Origin: an uncultured Prevotella sp. | GTDB taxonomy: Bacteria > Bacteroidota > Bacteroidia > Bacteroidales > Bacteroidaceae | Reading direction: 5' to 3' | Assembly: GCA_905233425.1 (NCBI GenBank) | Contig: CAJOEC010000053.1 | Span: forward strand, 1-64,000 | DNA length: 64,000 nucleotides | Part shown: positions 1 to 7,005 of the stretch, piece by piece | Layout: each line of letters begins with the position of its first letter | Numbering within the stretch: the stretch's first letter is position 1 | Position numbers and translations under genes: made by a program | Notes under the pieces: model-generated | Told to the model about the DNA's origin: nothing | Seen by the model: the letters and a program-made list of their open reading frames with translations, nothing else | Databases searched by the model: none

Positions 1-40
1 CGGTCGTTTACGACCATTAGTGAAATGACTTATTATCCGC

Positions 41-76
41 ATGGTAATTCGTGTAATTCGTGAAATTCGTGGTTTT
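41..76. repeat. partial cacgaatt-type dispersed repeat
   Basis: Three near-identical steps of the aattcgtg unit lead into ttcgtggtttt. The same right-hand arm occurs at 21188-21226 and 22251-22293, where a matching left arm is also present. Here the left arm, if it exists, would be partly or wholly outside the window. It ends at the stop of the 75-344 minus-strand reading frame. Confidence 0.7.
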
Positions 77-344
77 AGAAGGGTGGGAAAGTTGAGTTAG
101 GATTATCCTCTAACTTCTCCTGCATATAGTCGAAGCCGAAGTTGGCATATTGCTCCATCTTGTCAACCAGCATATCAACGGCTTTGCGAGGTGTGATGTT
201 GCCTTTGTCAAGTGCGATGAAATCTATGTCCGTTCTTGCTACAAGGGCAGCGAAGATATACCGCTGAAGGTCGGAATATTTAGTACGCCCAAGTCGTGCC
301 TCCCTGCTGCCCCATTCACATATCGGCCAGCCAAAATGTTTCAA
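75..344 (-). CDS. hypothetical protein, probably a broken or fused gene
   Basis: An 89-residue frame whose only start is a TTG. I do not recognise the family. The C-terminal half (NITPRKAVDMLVDKMEQYAN and on) is hydrophilic and looks like real helical protein. Just upstream, in another frame, an ATG at 414 opens a peptide beginning MKTNRIMDEIRSTISPEMK, which resembles the first residues of Xre-type antitoxins in Bacteroidales; it stops early. The likely picture is two gene remnants joined, or one gene with a frameshift near 345. A 19-bp inverted repeat (468-529) lies upstream. Confidence 0.35.
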   Translation of the reverse strand: MKHFGWPICEWGSREARLGRTKYSDLQRYIFAALVARTDIDFIALDKGNITPRKAVDMLVDKMEQYANFGFDYMQEKLEDNPNSTFPPF

Positions 345-467
345 CCGTACAGGTCGATTTCATTTCAGGCGAAATGGTGCTGCGAATCTCATCCATAATT
401 CTATTCGTCTTCATAACGCTTCCATCAGAAGATTTCTTTCCATATTATATCCTAATTTTGCTGCAAA

Positions 468-529
468 AATAAGCATAAAAGTTGATAATCCCAAATAATT
501 TGGCAAGAAGATCAACTTTTATGCTTATT
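468..529. repeat. perfect 19-bp inverted repeat with 24-nt loop
   Basis: Arms at 468-486 and 511-529 are exact reverse complements (AATAAGCATAAAAGTTGAT and its complement). A plus-strand -7 box TAATTTTG lies at 453-460, so a transcript begun there would start at or inside the left arm and fold into a long hairpin. It could be an operator for the truncated regulator to the left, a transcribed hairpin, or the remains of a small mobile repeat. Confidence 0.75.
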
Positions 530-554
530 ATAATGATTTTGTGGAGTAAACTTG

Positions 555-674
555 TCAGATTACACCATAATTATAAGATGCCTTTGGATTATCGTACACT
601 TCCATTTCCTGGCCATTCTTCATCTGGATAACGATTATCTGCAATGACCCCACCGTCTCAAAGACTCCTAATGC
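555..674 (-). pseudogene. gene 3' fragment
   Basis: A 39-codon open stretch with no usable start at its head reads ...SLQIIVIQMKNGQEMEVYDN... and ends at a TGA at 557-555. It looks like the C-terminus of a larger protein rather than a free-standing small gene. No family is recognised. Confidence 0.3.
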
Positions 675-710
675 TCATATCGGTTAAATGATATTAAAAC
701 TAATACGAAA

Positions 711-743
711 CAGTTGCCAGTGATATTATTTTTCGTACCTTTG
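711..743 (+). promoter_or_regulatory. hicAB promoter
   Basis: The -33 element is cagTTG (TTG at 714-716) and the -7 element TACCTTTG (736-743), separated by exactly 19 bases. This matches the Bacteroidota housekeeping promoter. The hicA start follows 27 bases after the -7 box. Confidence 0.7.
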
Positions 744-770
744 CATCCAGACAACTGAAGTGTTTGATAC

Positions 771-958
771 ATGAAGTACAACGAACTTGAAAAAATGGTA
801 AAGGCCACTGGGTGCTATGACACAGGCAGGCAACAAGCTGGTCACCCGCTGTGGTACTGCCCGAAAACAGCGAAATACTTCCAGATGAGCAACCATGGGA
901 GTGAGGAGGTGCAAGGGGTACTCTGAATAAAATCCTAAAATCCGCCGGACTGAAATAG
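771..958 (+). pseudogene. hicA: HicA mRNA interferase toxin, frameshifted
   Basis: The frame starts MKYNELEKMVKATGCYDTGR and continues with the HicA features: the GHPLWYCP stretch around the catalytic histidine and a KYFQMSNHGSEEV strand. At about 909-916 the frame fails. The expected EVPRGTL is present only if one C is restored (gtgcaagggg for gtgccaagggg); after that shift the sequence reads GTLNKILKSAGLK and stops at 958, the normal HicA end. In the frame as given, translation stops at 926 after 51 codons and loses the C-terminal helix. HicA toxins bind RNA through a dsRBD-like fold and cleave mRNA. The intact hicB downstream makes this either a recently inactivated toxin or a sequencing error. 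Confidence 0.8.
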
Positions 959-1018
959 GCAGCAGCGGACATTCAAAGACAATATATCATATCATTAACA
1001 TCAAAATCATTTCAGACA

Positions 1019-1423
1019 ATGAGAAAAGTAAACGCAGTCATAGAGAGGGCGACCGATGGCACCTACAGTATCTATAGTGACGATGACAGCCTGGACTACC
1101 TCGTGACAGGCACGGGAAAGACCGTCGAGGAGGCCAAGAAGTGCTTCGAGGGTGGCTACGCAGACATAAAGCGCATATATGCTGAGGACGGCAAGCCTTT
1201 CACAGAGGTGGAAATGTCATACCAGTACGACATGGCATCCTTCCTCGAATATTTCTCCAAGGCGTTCTCCCTTGCAGGGCTGTCACGTATCACCGGCATC
1301 AACCAGGGGCAACTCTCGCACTACGTCACAGGACGACGAGTACCATCACTACGCACGAAGCAGAAAATGCAGAAAGCCATGCACGACTTCGCCAACGACC
1401 TCAGAGCTGTCAGCTTCGTATGA
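1019..1423 (+). CDS. hicB: HicB-type antitoxin with C-terminal helix-turn-helix
   Basis: 134 residues. The N-terminal half (residues 1-60: VNAVIERATDGTYSIYSDD, then a GKTVEEAKK helix) is the partly degraded RNase-H-like HicB fold that caps HicA. The C-terminal half carries an Xre-like helix-turn-helix, with LAGLSRITGINQGQLSHYV around residues 88-106, typical of HicB proteins that autorepress their promoter. It lies 60 bases after the hicA end and should share the 711-743 promoter. The toxin partner is frameshifted, so this antitoxin may now be an orphan. Family assignment is firm; the autoregulation is known of the family, not shown here. Confidence 0.85.
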   Translation: MRKVNAVIERATDGTYSIYSDDDSLDYLVTGTGKTVEEAKKCFEGGYADIKRIYAEDGKPFTEVEMSYQYDMASFLEYFSKAFSLAGLSRITGINQGQLSHYVTGRRVPSLRTKQKMQKAMHDFANDLRAVSFV

Positions 1424-1429
1424 GGTCAG

Positions 1430-1592
1430 AACCTGTTCCCCGTCGACCAGACACACCCCATTATACTCTAATTTCAGAATTTACTTACGAATACGACCTT
1501 TATGGCAATTGGATTGTTCACTATATGTGCGCAAAAGACGAAATGGGACCAGACGAGTTGTTTATTAGGGAGATTGAATACCAAACGGAATA
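1430..1592 (+). pseudogene. C-terminal fragment of a YD-repeat-like lipoprotein
   Basis: An open frame without start contains FTYEYDLYGNWIVHYM and ends FIREIEYQTE. The YDLYGNW motif and the REIEY ending are typical of the last repeats of Bacteroidales surface proteins whose repeats run YDxxGNW. The rest of that gene is absent, so this looks like an older gene cut by arrival of hicAB. Confidence 0.5.
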
Positions 1593-1770
1593 GCATGTCC
1601 CTCTAAGTTCCACGCATCTTCACTCTTCACAAACTGTAGCCATACTCTTCCCATGCTCTCCACACATATAGCGTCATCCATAAGAACACAGGGACAGGTT
1701 CCTGTCATTGTCCCTAATGAGCAGAACACTCACCTGTCCCTGAGTTCTTGATGGTCTCGCCGCATGTGGA
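1593..1770. other. non-coding spacer before the CRISPR array
   Basis: No gene is seen. Short palindromic text occurs at about 1690-1745 (gggacaggttcctgtc and further gggacagg/cctgtccc copies). This is the leader-distal side of the array. Confidence 0.5.
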
Positions 1771-2657
1771 GTTTCAATCCAAGCCCCCGCATGGGGGGCG
1801 ACGCGAAGCGGCCAACACATTGCTTGCCGAACACGAGTTTCAATCCACGCCCCCGCATGGGGGGGCGACAGGCAGAGTGCGGTGTATAATTACCACAAGC
1901 TGCTGTTTCAATCCACGCCCCCGCATGGGGGGCGACTTCGTCCACAGGCTGCAGAACTGGCCGGTAAGGGTTTCAATCCACGCCCCCGCATGGGGGGCGA
2001 CTCCCTCTCCTCAACGCCGAAAGTCTCTTCCAAAGTGTTTCAATCCACGCCCCCGCATGGGGGGCGACAGCGTATCAGCGCACGCCCGTTGTCCTGGCGG
2101 TCGTTTCAATCCACGCCCCCGCATGGGGGGCGACCTATTGTCACCCTACACATGGCTAAGTGTGTCGAGTTTCAATCCACGCCCCCGCATGGGGGGCGAC
2201 CGATGGGCGGGTTGTTCGGACTCATCGTCTTGGGTTTCAATCCACGCCCCCGCATGGGGGGCGACAAAATTACTCGATGACGCAAGTCGGGTAATGAGTG
2301 TTTCAATCCACGCCCCCGCATGGGGGGCGACATATTTTTAGTATTATTTGATTCAACCCATTTTGTTTCAATCCACGCCCCCGCATGGGGGGCGACCAGC
2401 ACGAGTGCCAACCATGTGGCGAACATGGCGTTTCAATCCACGCCCCCGCATGGGGGGCGACTGCGTGCTCTTTACGCGAGTAGTTCAGTGGATAGTTTCA
2501 ATCCACGCCCCCGCATGGGGGGCGACGCGCAGAACCGCAAGGTTTTTGCCTCAGACTGGGTTTCAATCCACGCCCCGGCATGGGGGGCGACCGATGTTGT
2601 CGATGGCGCAGCACAGGCCCCAGATGTTTCAATCCACGCCCCCGCATGGGGGGCGAC
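1771..2657 (-). CRISPR. type I-C-like CRISPR array, 14 repeats and 13 spacers
   Basis: Repeats are 32 bases and begin gtttcaatccacgccc on the plus strand. The reverse complement begins GTCGCCCCCC and ends GGATTGAAAC, the form seen in type I-C systems, so the array is transcribed right to left. Repeat starts are 1771, 1837, 1905, 1970, 2037, 2103, 2169, 2234, 2300, 2365, 2430, 2495, 2560 and 2626. Spacers are 33 to 35 bases and all differ. The leftmost repeat carries a substitution (aagc for acgc), as expected of the leader-distal terminal repeat. The second has one extra G, and the thirteenth has ccccg for ccccc. No leader is present on the right: the last repeat abuts a cas4 fragment. No complete cas gene is in the window. 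Confidence 0.97.
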
Positions 2658-2782
2658 CCTTCTGCCGTCAGCCGGTTGTCTTCCCATTGCTGCTCAATGT
2701 GTATCAACGCCCATTGCCGGGGACAGAACCTGAAGTGCTGAATCCCCGACAGCATAAGCATATCGTCGTCGCTGTACATCAT
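2658..2782 (-). pseudogene. cas4: Cas4 N-terminal fragment fused to the CRISPR array
   Basis: The minus-strand frame opens MMYSDDDMLMLSGIQHFRFC and continues PRQWALIHIEQQWEDN..., the conserved start of type I-C Cas4, including the N-terminal cysteine (FCPRQW) that helps bind the Fe-S cluster. After about 41 codons the coding sequence runs without a gap into the rightmost CRISPR repeat. The nuclease motifs, the C-terminal cysteines, cas1, cas2 and the leader are all missing. Cas4 normally trims pre-spacers during adaptation. The remnant cannot do this, so the array is probably frozen. The start lies 3 bases after the rhuM stop. Confidence 0.85.
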
Positions 2783-2785
2783 TGG

Positions 2786-3733
2786 CTATTCCGTTTTGTC
2801 ATCCTCTTCAAATGGCAATGCGCCGAGATATTTGTCAAAGTCGCTCTGGAACAGTCGGTCTTGCACGACGCGATATTTCTCGAACTCTGTCTCGGCATGA
2901 AGCACCGCCTCTTCGTGGCTCACGCTTCCGGCATTGTCAAGCAGCGGGCGCTCGTCGCTGCTCAGATAAGCATCGATACGCTTGGCCCAGTCCTCCATCG
3001 TCATCGGGATGTGACGTTTGGCGCGGCTTTCGGCAAACTCCAGCACCGCCGTCACGATGCGCCCCATATCCTCCAGCTCCATCTGCTTCAGATAGTTCTT
3101 GGCAATCACGACATCGGTCTTTACAATCTTCCCGTCAGGCGCATTCTCCCAGGTGGTCAAGCCCATGTGCTCCTTGTCGGCATCGGCACGTTCCACTATC
3201 AGTTCTGCCGCCGTGCGTCCATGTACGGCATAGTGCATCTTGTTCTGAATGCGCTTGAAGAAAAGTCTTGTGGTCGGAGCATCTTTATTATAGTCCATGC
3301 TCGTGGCGTAGATATCCGTCAGTTTCTGGTAGAAACGCCGTTCAGAGAGTCGAATCTCCCTGATTTCAGCCAGCAGGTGCTCAAAGTAGTCCTCGCCCAG
3401 AAACGTGCCATTCTCCATGCGCTTCCTATCGAGCACATAGCCACGAATGGCGTACTGGCGCAGCACAGCTGTTGCCCATTGCCTAAACTGCGTGGCACGG
3501 ATGCTGTTCACGCGGTAGCCAACGGCGATGATGGCATCCAGACTATAGAACTGCGTCTGATACGTTTTCCCGTCTGATGCAGTATGTGCAAATTTTGCAC
3601 ATACTTTATCCACCTTCAGTTCGCCCGAGTCAAATATATTACCAAGGTGCTTCGTTATGACGCTTCTGTCGCAGTCAAACAATGTTGCCATCGCTTTCTG
3701 CGTACACCACACATTTTCGTCCTTGTAGAACAC
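2786..3733 (-). CDS. RhuM-family protein
   Basis: 315 residues from a GTG at 3733, the only start available in this frame. The protein matches the RhuM family from near its beginning: VFYKDENVWCTQKAMATLF, a YSLDAIIAVGYRVNS segment, and a RATQFRQWATAVLR segment. Upstream, the same frame continues with sequence that also looks native (FLIFQAESKEQGVEV at about 3740-3785) but meets a stop with no ATG, so the original N-terminus of roughly 30 residues has lost its start codon, probably by fusion to the fragment at 3769-3975. RhuM proteins often sit in defence islands and with type I RM operons; their function is not settled. The gene ends 3 bases before the cas4 start, an arrangement not expected in a standard type I-C operon. 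Confidence 0.8.
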   Translation of the reverse strand: MFYKDENVWCTQKAMATLFDCDRSVITKHLGNIFDSGELKVDKVCAKFAHTASDGKTYQTQFYSLDAIIAVGYRVNSIRATQFRQWATAVLRQYAIRGYVLDRKRMENGTFLGEDYFEHLLAEIREIRLSERRFYQKLTDIYATSMDYNKDAPTTRLFFKRIQNKMHYAVHGRTAAELIVERADADKEHMGLTTWENAPDGKIVKTDVVIAKNYLKQMELEDMGRIVTAVLEFAESRAKRHIPMTMEDWAKRIDAYLSSDERPLLDNAGSVSHEEAVLHAETEFEKYRVVQDRLFQSDFDKYLGALPFEEDDKTE

Positions 3734-3768
3734 TTCTACGCCCTGTTCCTTCGATTCTGCTTGGAATA

Positions 3769-3975
3769 TCAGGAACTCCGCCGCGCTGTCCTTACCGCCT
3801 GACGTTTTACTGTTGCTTCTGAAGTTCCAACGATAGCTGCGTATTCAGCATAGTTGAGAGTCCCATCCTGTAGAACGGCTTGATAAAGTCGCTCTTTTAT
3901 CGGGTCAGAGAATGATTTTATCGGGTCAAGAGTGGCTTTTATACTCATTCGCTGCCAATTAGATACAGACCCCAC
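3769..3975 (-). pseudogene. winged-helix C-terminal fragment of a regulator
   Basis: The frame carries a doubled DPIK motif and then ERLYQAVLQDGTLNYAEYAA and GTSEATVKRQ, a winged-helix pattern seen at the C-terminus of AlbA/ATP-binding-type regulators in Bacteroidales. The usual N-terminal domain is absent, and the last helix is cut where the RhuM frame takes over (3735-3790). Confidence 0.5.
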
Positions 3976-4031
3976 CCCTGCCCCTCCCCGTAAGGGCAGG
4001 GTTCAAGAGGGGAAAGGCTGCGCGTAGTTTT

Positions 4032-4109
4032 GACTGGGAGAAAAAGCCGGGACGACTGGGAGAAAAAGCAGGGACGACTGGAAGAAAAAGCCGGGACGAC
4101 TGGAAGAAA
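4032..4109. repeat. 22-bp tandem repeat, 3.5 copies
   Basis: Units at 4032-4053, 4054-4075 and 4076-4097, plus a 12-base partial copy, follow gactgggagaaaaagccggg. They differ at two or three positions. The unit length is not a multiple of three, and no gene covers it. It lies in the 278-base gap left of the AI-2E-family gene. Confidence 0.85.
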
Positions 4110-4194
4110 GGGGCGGGGAGGGCGGGAGAGAGGACTGGCTTTGCCGACCTGTCCACGGTCGTGGAACGAACTGTCCGCGGCCGCCGGCAGAACG

Positions 4195-4232
4195 TTCCAC
4201 GCCCGCCGGCAGAATAGACGGCGGGCGTGGAA
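4195..4232 (-). terminator. GC-rich hairpin downstream of the AI-2E-family gene
   Basis: Perfect 13-bp arms (TTCCACGCCCGCC at 4195-4207 and its complement at 4220-4232) lie 22 bases beyond the stop of the permease gene. There is no T-run after it on the minus strand, so intrinsic termination would be weak; it may instead stabilise the 3' end of the mRNA. Confidence 0.5.
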
Positions 4233-4253
4233 AGGTCGGAATGATGGTGGGGG

Positions 4254-5372
4254 TCAGTCCTCGGTGGCTTCCAGTGCCTCGTCCTCTGTGGTTCCCGGTA
4301 CCTCTTCTTCGCGTGTGATGTAGCGCTGGTAGTAGGCCATGAGGAGGGTGGTGAGGGGCAGGGCTATGATGAGACCTATGAAGCCGAGGAGGGCGCCCCA
4401 GACAGAGAGGGAGAGGAGGAGGATGGCGGGGTTGAGACCCATGGCCTTGCCCATGATTTTCGGGGTGACGAACATGTCGATGATGACCTGTACGATGGCG
4501 AAGACGGCCACGGCCATGGCGAAGATGACCCAGAAGTTCTGGCCAGTGTCGGCGGCTTTCAGCAGGGCGAGCATGGCCGTGGGTATGAGGGCGAAGGTGT
4601 GGAGATAGGGCACGAGGTCGAGGATGCCTATTAGGATGCCGAGGCCGATGGCCATGGGGAAGTCGATGATGGTGAATCCGATGCAGAAGAGTATGCCCAT
4701 GGTGAGCGCGACGAGCGACTGCCCGCGTATGTAGTTGCTCAGCTCGCGCTCGGCGTCGCTGGCGAGTGTCTGCCAGAATGGTCTTTTGCTCTTCGGGAAT
4801 ATCTTCAGCCAGCTGTCGGTGAGGTATTCGTAGTCGAGGAGTATGAAGAACATATATAATAATGTAATAAGCGAGGCCACGATGCCGGCTATGATGCTTG
4901 CCGTGTGCCCGAGCACCGAGAACACTGGCGGCAGCAGGGTCTTCACGCCGTAGCTGAAGTTCTCGCTGTGGAGGATTCTCTCCAAGTAGTCGCGGTTCTC
5001 GGTAGTCCATTGGCGTATGGCCTCGGGGATGTTGTCGATGTGGGCGGAGCGGTGGATGTAGGTGCTGACGAGTTCGCCGAGCTTGGCGAACTGCTCGATC
5101 ATGGGCGGTATTATGAGCCACGTAACCAGGCCTATGAGGGCAATGACGCCTACCATCGTCAGGAGGATGCTGGGCACGCGGCCTCCGGGGATGTGCAAGC
5201 GGTACTGCACGAACTTCACGACGGGATAGAGCAGGTAGGCGAGGAGCCATGCCACGGCGAAGGGCAGCAGGACGCTGCTGAGGTAGTTGATGAGCCATAC
5301 TATGAAGAGTATGAGGAGGCCTGTGCCTGCCATTCGGACAAAGCGGTCGAAGGTGATGGTTTTTGTGGGCAT
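4254..5372 (-). CDS. AI-2E family transporter (PF01594)
   Basis: 372 residues, a typical length. The protein is strongly hydrophobic, with about seven or eight membrane segments: residues 13-60 hold a first pair (GLLILFIVWLINYL, LLPFAVAWLLAYLL), residues 70-95 another, and the second half has the family's paired segments, with IGILDLVPYLHTF and the final ILLLSLSVWGALLGFIGLI. The acidic C-terminal tail (EEEVPGTTEDEALEATED) is cytoplasmic. Members export small molecules or act as Na+/H+ antiporters; the substrate cannot be told here. It lies downstream of tdk on the same strand, separated by a 13-copy 9-bp repeat that spans its likely ribosome-binding region. Confidence 0.9.
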   Translation of the reverse strand: MPTKTITFDRFVRMAGTGLLILFIVWLINYLSSVLLPFAVAWLLAYLLYPVVKFVQYRLHIPGGRVPSILLTMVGVIALIGLVTWLIIPPMIEQFAKLGELVSTYIHRSAHIDNIPEAIRQWTTENRDYLERILHSENFSYGVKTLLPPVFSVLGHTASIIAGIVASLITLLYMFFILLDYEYLTDSWLKIFPKSKRPFWQTLASDAERELSNYIRGQSLVALTMGILFCIGFTIIDFPMAIGLGILIGILDLVPYLHTFALIPTAMLALLKAADTGQNFWVIFAMAVAVFAIVQVIIDMFVTPKIMGKAMGLNPAILLLSLSVWGALLGFIGLIIALPLTTLLMAYYQRYITREEEVPGTTEDEALEATED

Positions 5373-5387
5373 TGTTTTGGGGGTTAT

Positions 5388-5504
5388 GGGACTTATGGGG
5401 CTAATGGGACTAATGGGACTAATGGGACCTATGGGACTTATGGGACCTATGGGACTTATGGGACTTATGGGACTTATGAGACCTATGGGACTTATGAGAC
5501 TTAT
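5388..5504. repeat. 9-bp tandem repeat, 13 units
   Basis: Thirteen consecutive units follow RRGAC(Y)TAT, mostly gggacttat or gggacctat, with a few gggactaat and gagacttat. A degenerate extra unit precedes it. It fills nearly all of the gap between the tdk stop (5511) and the start of the AI-2E-family gene (5372). Copy number could vary by slippage. The same 9-base unit recurs at the nuoL/nuoM junction (24334-24387). Confidence 0.95.
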
Positions 5505-5510
5505 GGGGAG

Positions 5511-6089
5511 TTATTTGGTTTCAAGGGCTTTCTGGTAGCAGTCGCGGCAGAGGGGCTCGTACTCCTGGGTCTCGCCGAGGAGGACGCGGCGCTCGCTGGA
5601 GACCTTGCGGTGGCTGACGTAGGCGAGTGCGCCGCAGCGCACGCAGATGGCGTGGACCTTGGTCACCTCGTCGGCTATGGCGCAGAGGGCGGGCATGGGG
5701 CCGAAGGGCTTGCCGCGGAAGTCCATGTCGAGGCCGGCGACGATGACGCGGACGCCTCGGTTGGCCAGCTCGTTGCACACGTCGACGATGCCTTCGTCGA
5801 AGAACTGCGCCTCGTCGATGCCCACCACGTCGATGTCGTCGGCAAGCAACAGTATGCTTGCCGACGAGTCGATGGGCGTCGACTGTATGTGCTTTTGGTC
5901 GTGGCTCACTACGTCTTCCTCCGAGTAGCGCACATCGATGGAAGGCTTGAATATCTCCACCCGCTGCCGTGCGAACTGTGCGCGGCGCATACGGCGTATG
6001 AGTTCCTCTGTCTTGCCCGAGAACATCGAGCCGCACACTACTTCTATTCGTCCTGGGCGGTGTGCCTCGCCTGTGAGATTGCTTGTCAT
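5511..6089 (-). CDS. tdk: thymidine kinase
   Basis: 192 residues, a normal length for the bacterial type II enzyme, which phosphorylates thymidine to dTMP with ATP in the salvage pathway. The P-loop GSMFSGKT is at residues 20-27. GIDEAQFFD, the Walker B region, is near residue 92. The lasso domain has the two zinc-binding pairs CVRC (near 150) and CRDC (near 183). A -7 box (TACCTTTG, 6105-6098) sits 9 bases upstream of the ATG, implying a very short leader. The 9-bp repeat array starts right after the stop codon. Confidence 0.97.
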   Translation of the reverse strand: MTSNLTGEAHRPGRIEVVCGSMFSGKTEELIRRMRRAQFARQRVEIFKPSIDVRYSEEDVVSHDQKHIQSTPIDSSASILLLADDIDVVGIDEAQFFDEGIVDVCNELANRGVRVIVAGLDMDFRGKPFGPMPALCAIADEVTKVHAICVRCGALAYVSHRKVSSERRVLLGETQEYEPLCRDCYQKALETK

Positions 6090-6097
6090 AGTGGGTG

Positions 6098-6105
6098 CAA
6101 AGGTA
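6098..6105 (-). promoter_or_regulatory. tdk -7 promoter element
   Basis: TACCTTTG read on the minus strand, followed by the tdk ATG 9 bases later. No clear -33 box was found. Copies of an agttaggag-type repeat fill the rest of the divergent spacer (6110-6140 and, in reverse, 6188-6219). Confidence 0.5.
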
Positions 6106-6109
6106 GGAA

Positions 6110-6219
6110 AAAGTTGGGAGTTAGGTGTCAGGAGTTAGGAGTTTTTCACACCATGAGAGATAAAAAAAGTTAATAAGGGGCAAATAACTCCAAGCTCCTA
6201 ACCCCTAACTCCTAACTTC
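6110..6219. repeat. inverted copies of the ggagttag repeat
   Basis: The left copy reads ggagttag in tandem with small changes (6115-6140). The right copy is its reverse complement (ctaactcctaac, 6200-6219). They flank a 50-base AT-rich core between the divergent tdk and rsmI genes. It resembles the other palindromic spacer repeats of this window. Confidence 0.65.
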
Positions 6220-6250
6220 TTTGTATTTTTGCAGCGCATTTTTCTGATCT

Positions 6251-6928
6251 ATGGGAACACTGTATATCGTACCGACGCCGGTGGGCAACATGGAGGACAT
6301 GACGCTCCGTGCCATCCGCATCCTGAAGGAGGCGGACGTGGTGCTTGCTGAGGACACACGTACCAGCGGAATACTGCTGAAACATTTCGAGATAAAGAAC
6401 CGTCTGCTGTCGCACCATAAGTTCAACGAGCACGGAACGAGTGCCTCTGTCGTGGAGCGACTGAAAGCCGGGGAGACGGTGGCACTTATAAGCGATGCGG
6501 GCACGCCGGGCATCAGCGACCCGGGGTTCTTCCTTGTGCGCGAGGCTGTGCGTGCGGGCATTGAGGTGCAGACGCTGCCGGGGGCCACGGCTTTCGTGCC
6601 GGCCTTGGTGTCGAGCGGGCTGCCCTGCGACCGTTTTGTGTTCGAGGGCTTCCTGCCTCAGAAGAAAGGGCGGCAGTCGCGTATTGAGGCTCTGCGCGAT
6701 GAGCAGCGAACTATGGTGTTCTACGAGTCGCCGTTCCGGCTGCTGAAACTGCTTCAACAGATGGCCGAGGTGTTCGGCCCGGAGCGGCAGGCCTCGGTGT
6801 GCCGCGAAATATCGAAGGTGCACGAGGAGAGCGTGCGCGGAACACTACAGGAACTTACCGGCCATTTCACGACGACCCCTCCCAAGGGCGAGATTGTTGT
6901 CGTGGTGGCGGGGAAAGGCTCTTCCTAA
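6251..6928 (+). CDS. rsmI: 16S rRNA (cytidine-1402-2'-O)-methyltransferase
   Basis: 225 residues with the SAM-dependent tetrapyrrole-methylase fold. The start is GTLYIVPTPVGNMEDMTLRA; AEDTRTSGILL follows, then ALISDAGTPGISDPG (residues 77-91) and LPGATAFVPALVSSGL. These are the family signatures of RsmI, which methylates the 2'-O of C1402 in 16S rRNA. The protein is shorter than the roughly 285 residues of the E. coli enzyme because it lacks the C-terminal extension; the core is complete. A TATTTTTG box at 6224-6231 lies 20 bases before the ATG. The gene is divergent from tdk. Confidence 0.95.
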   Translation: MGTLYIVPTPVGNMEDMTLRAIRILKEADVVLAEDTRTSGILLKHFEIKNRLLSHHKFNEHGTSASVVERLKAGETVALISDAGTPGISDPGFFLVREAVRAGIEVQTLPGATAFVPALVSSGLPCDRFVFEGFLPQKKGRQSRIEALRDEQRTMVFYESPFRLLKLLQQMAEVFGPERQASVCREISKVHEESVRGTLQELTGHFTTTPPKGEIVVVVAGKGSS

Positions 6929-7005
6929 TGTTATTTTATGAAAACAGATAAAAACAATAAAAACCGATAAAAACTAACACAAATAAAAATTATTATTGAA
7001 TGATT

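Noticed and set aside
1748..2733. Long open frames across 1748-2733 on both strands with RPRMGGD or PPHGGR repeats
   Set aside because: They are translations of the CRISPR repeats and spacers, not genes.
5388..5504. The 9-bp array as a coding repeat (GLMGLM... peptide)
   Set aside because: Read-through peptides have no start context and the unit sits exactly between two genes.
4905..6173. A 422-codon plus-strand frame opposite the AI-2E-family gene and tdk
   Set aside because: It is the antisense shadow of two well-supported genes and of the 9-bp repeat; composition is not protein-like.
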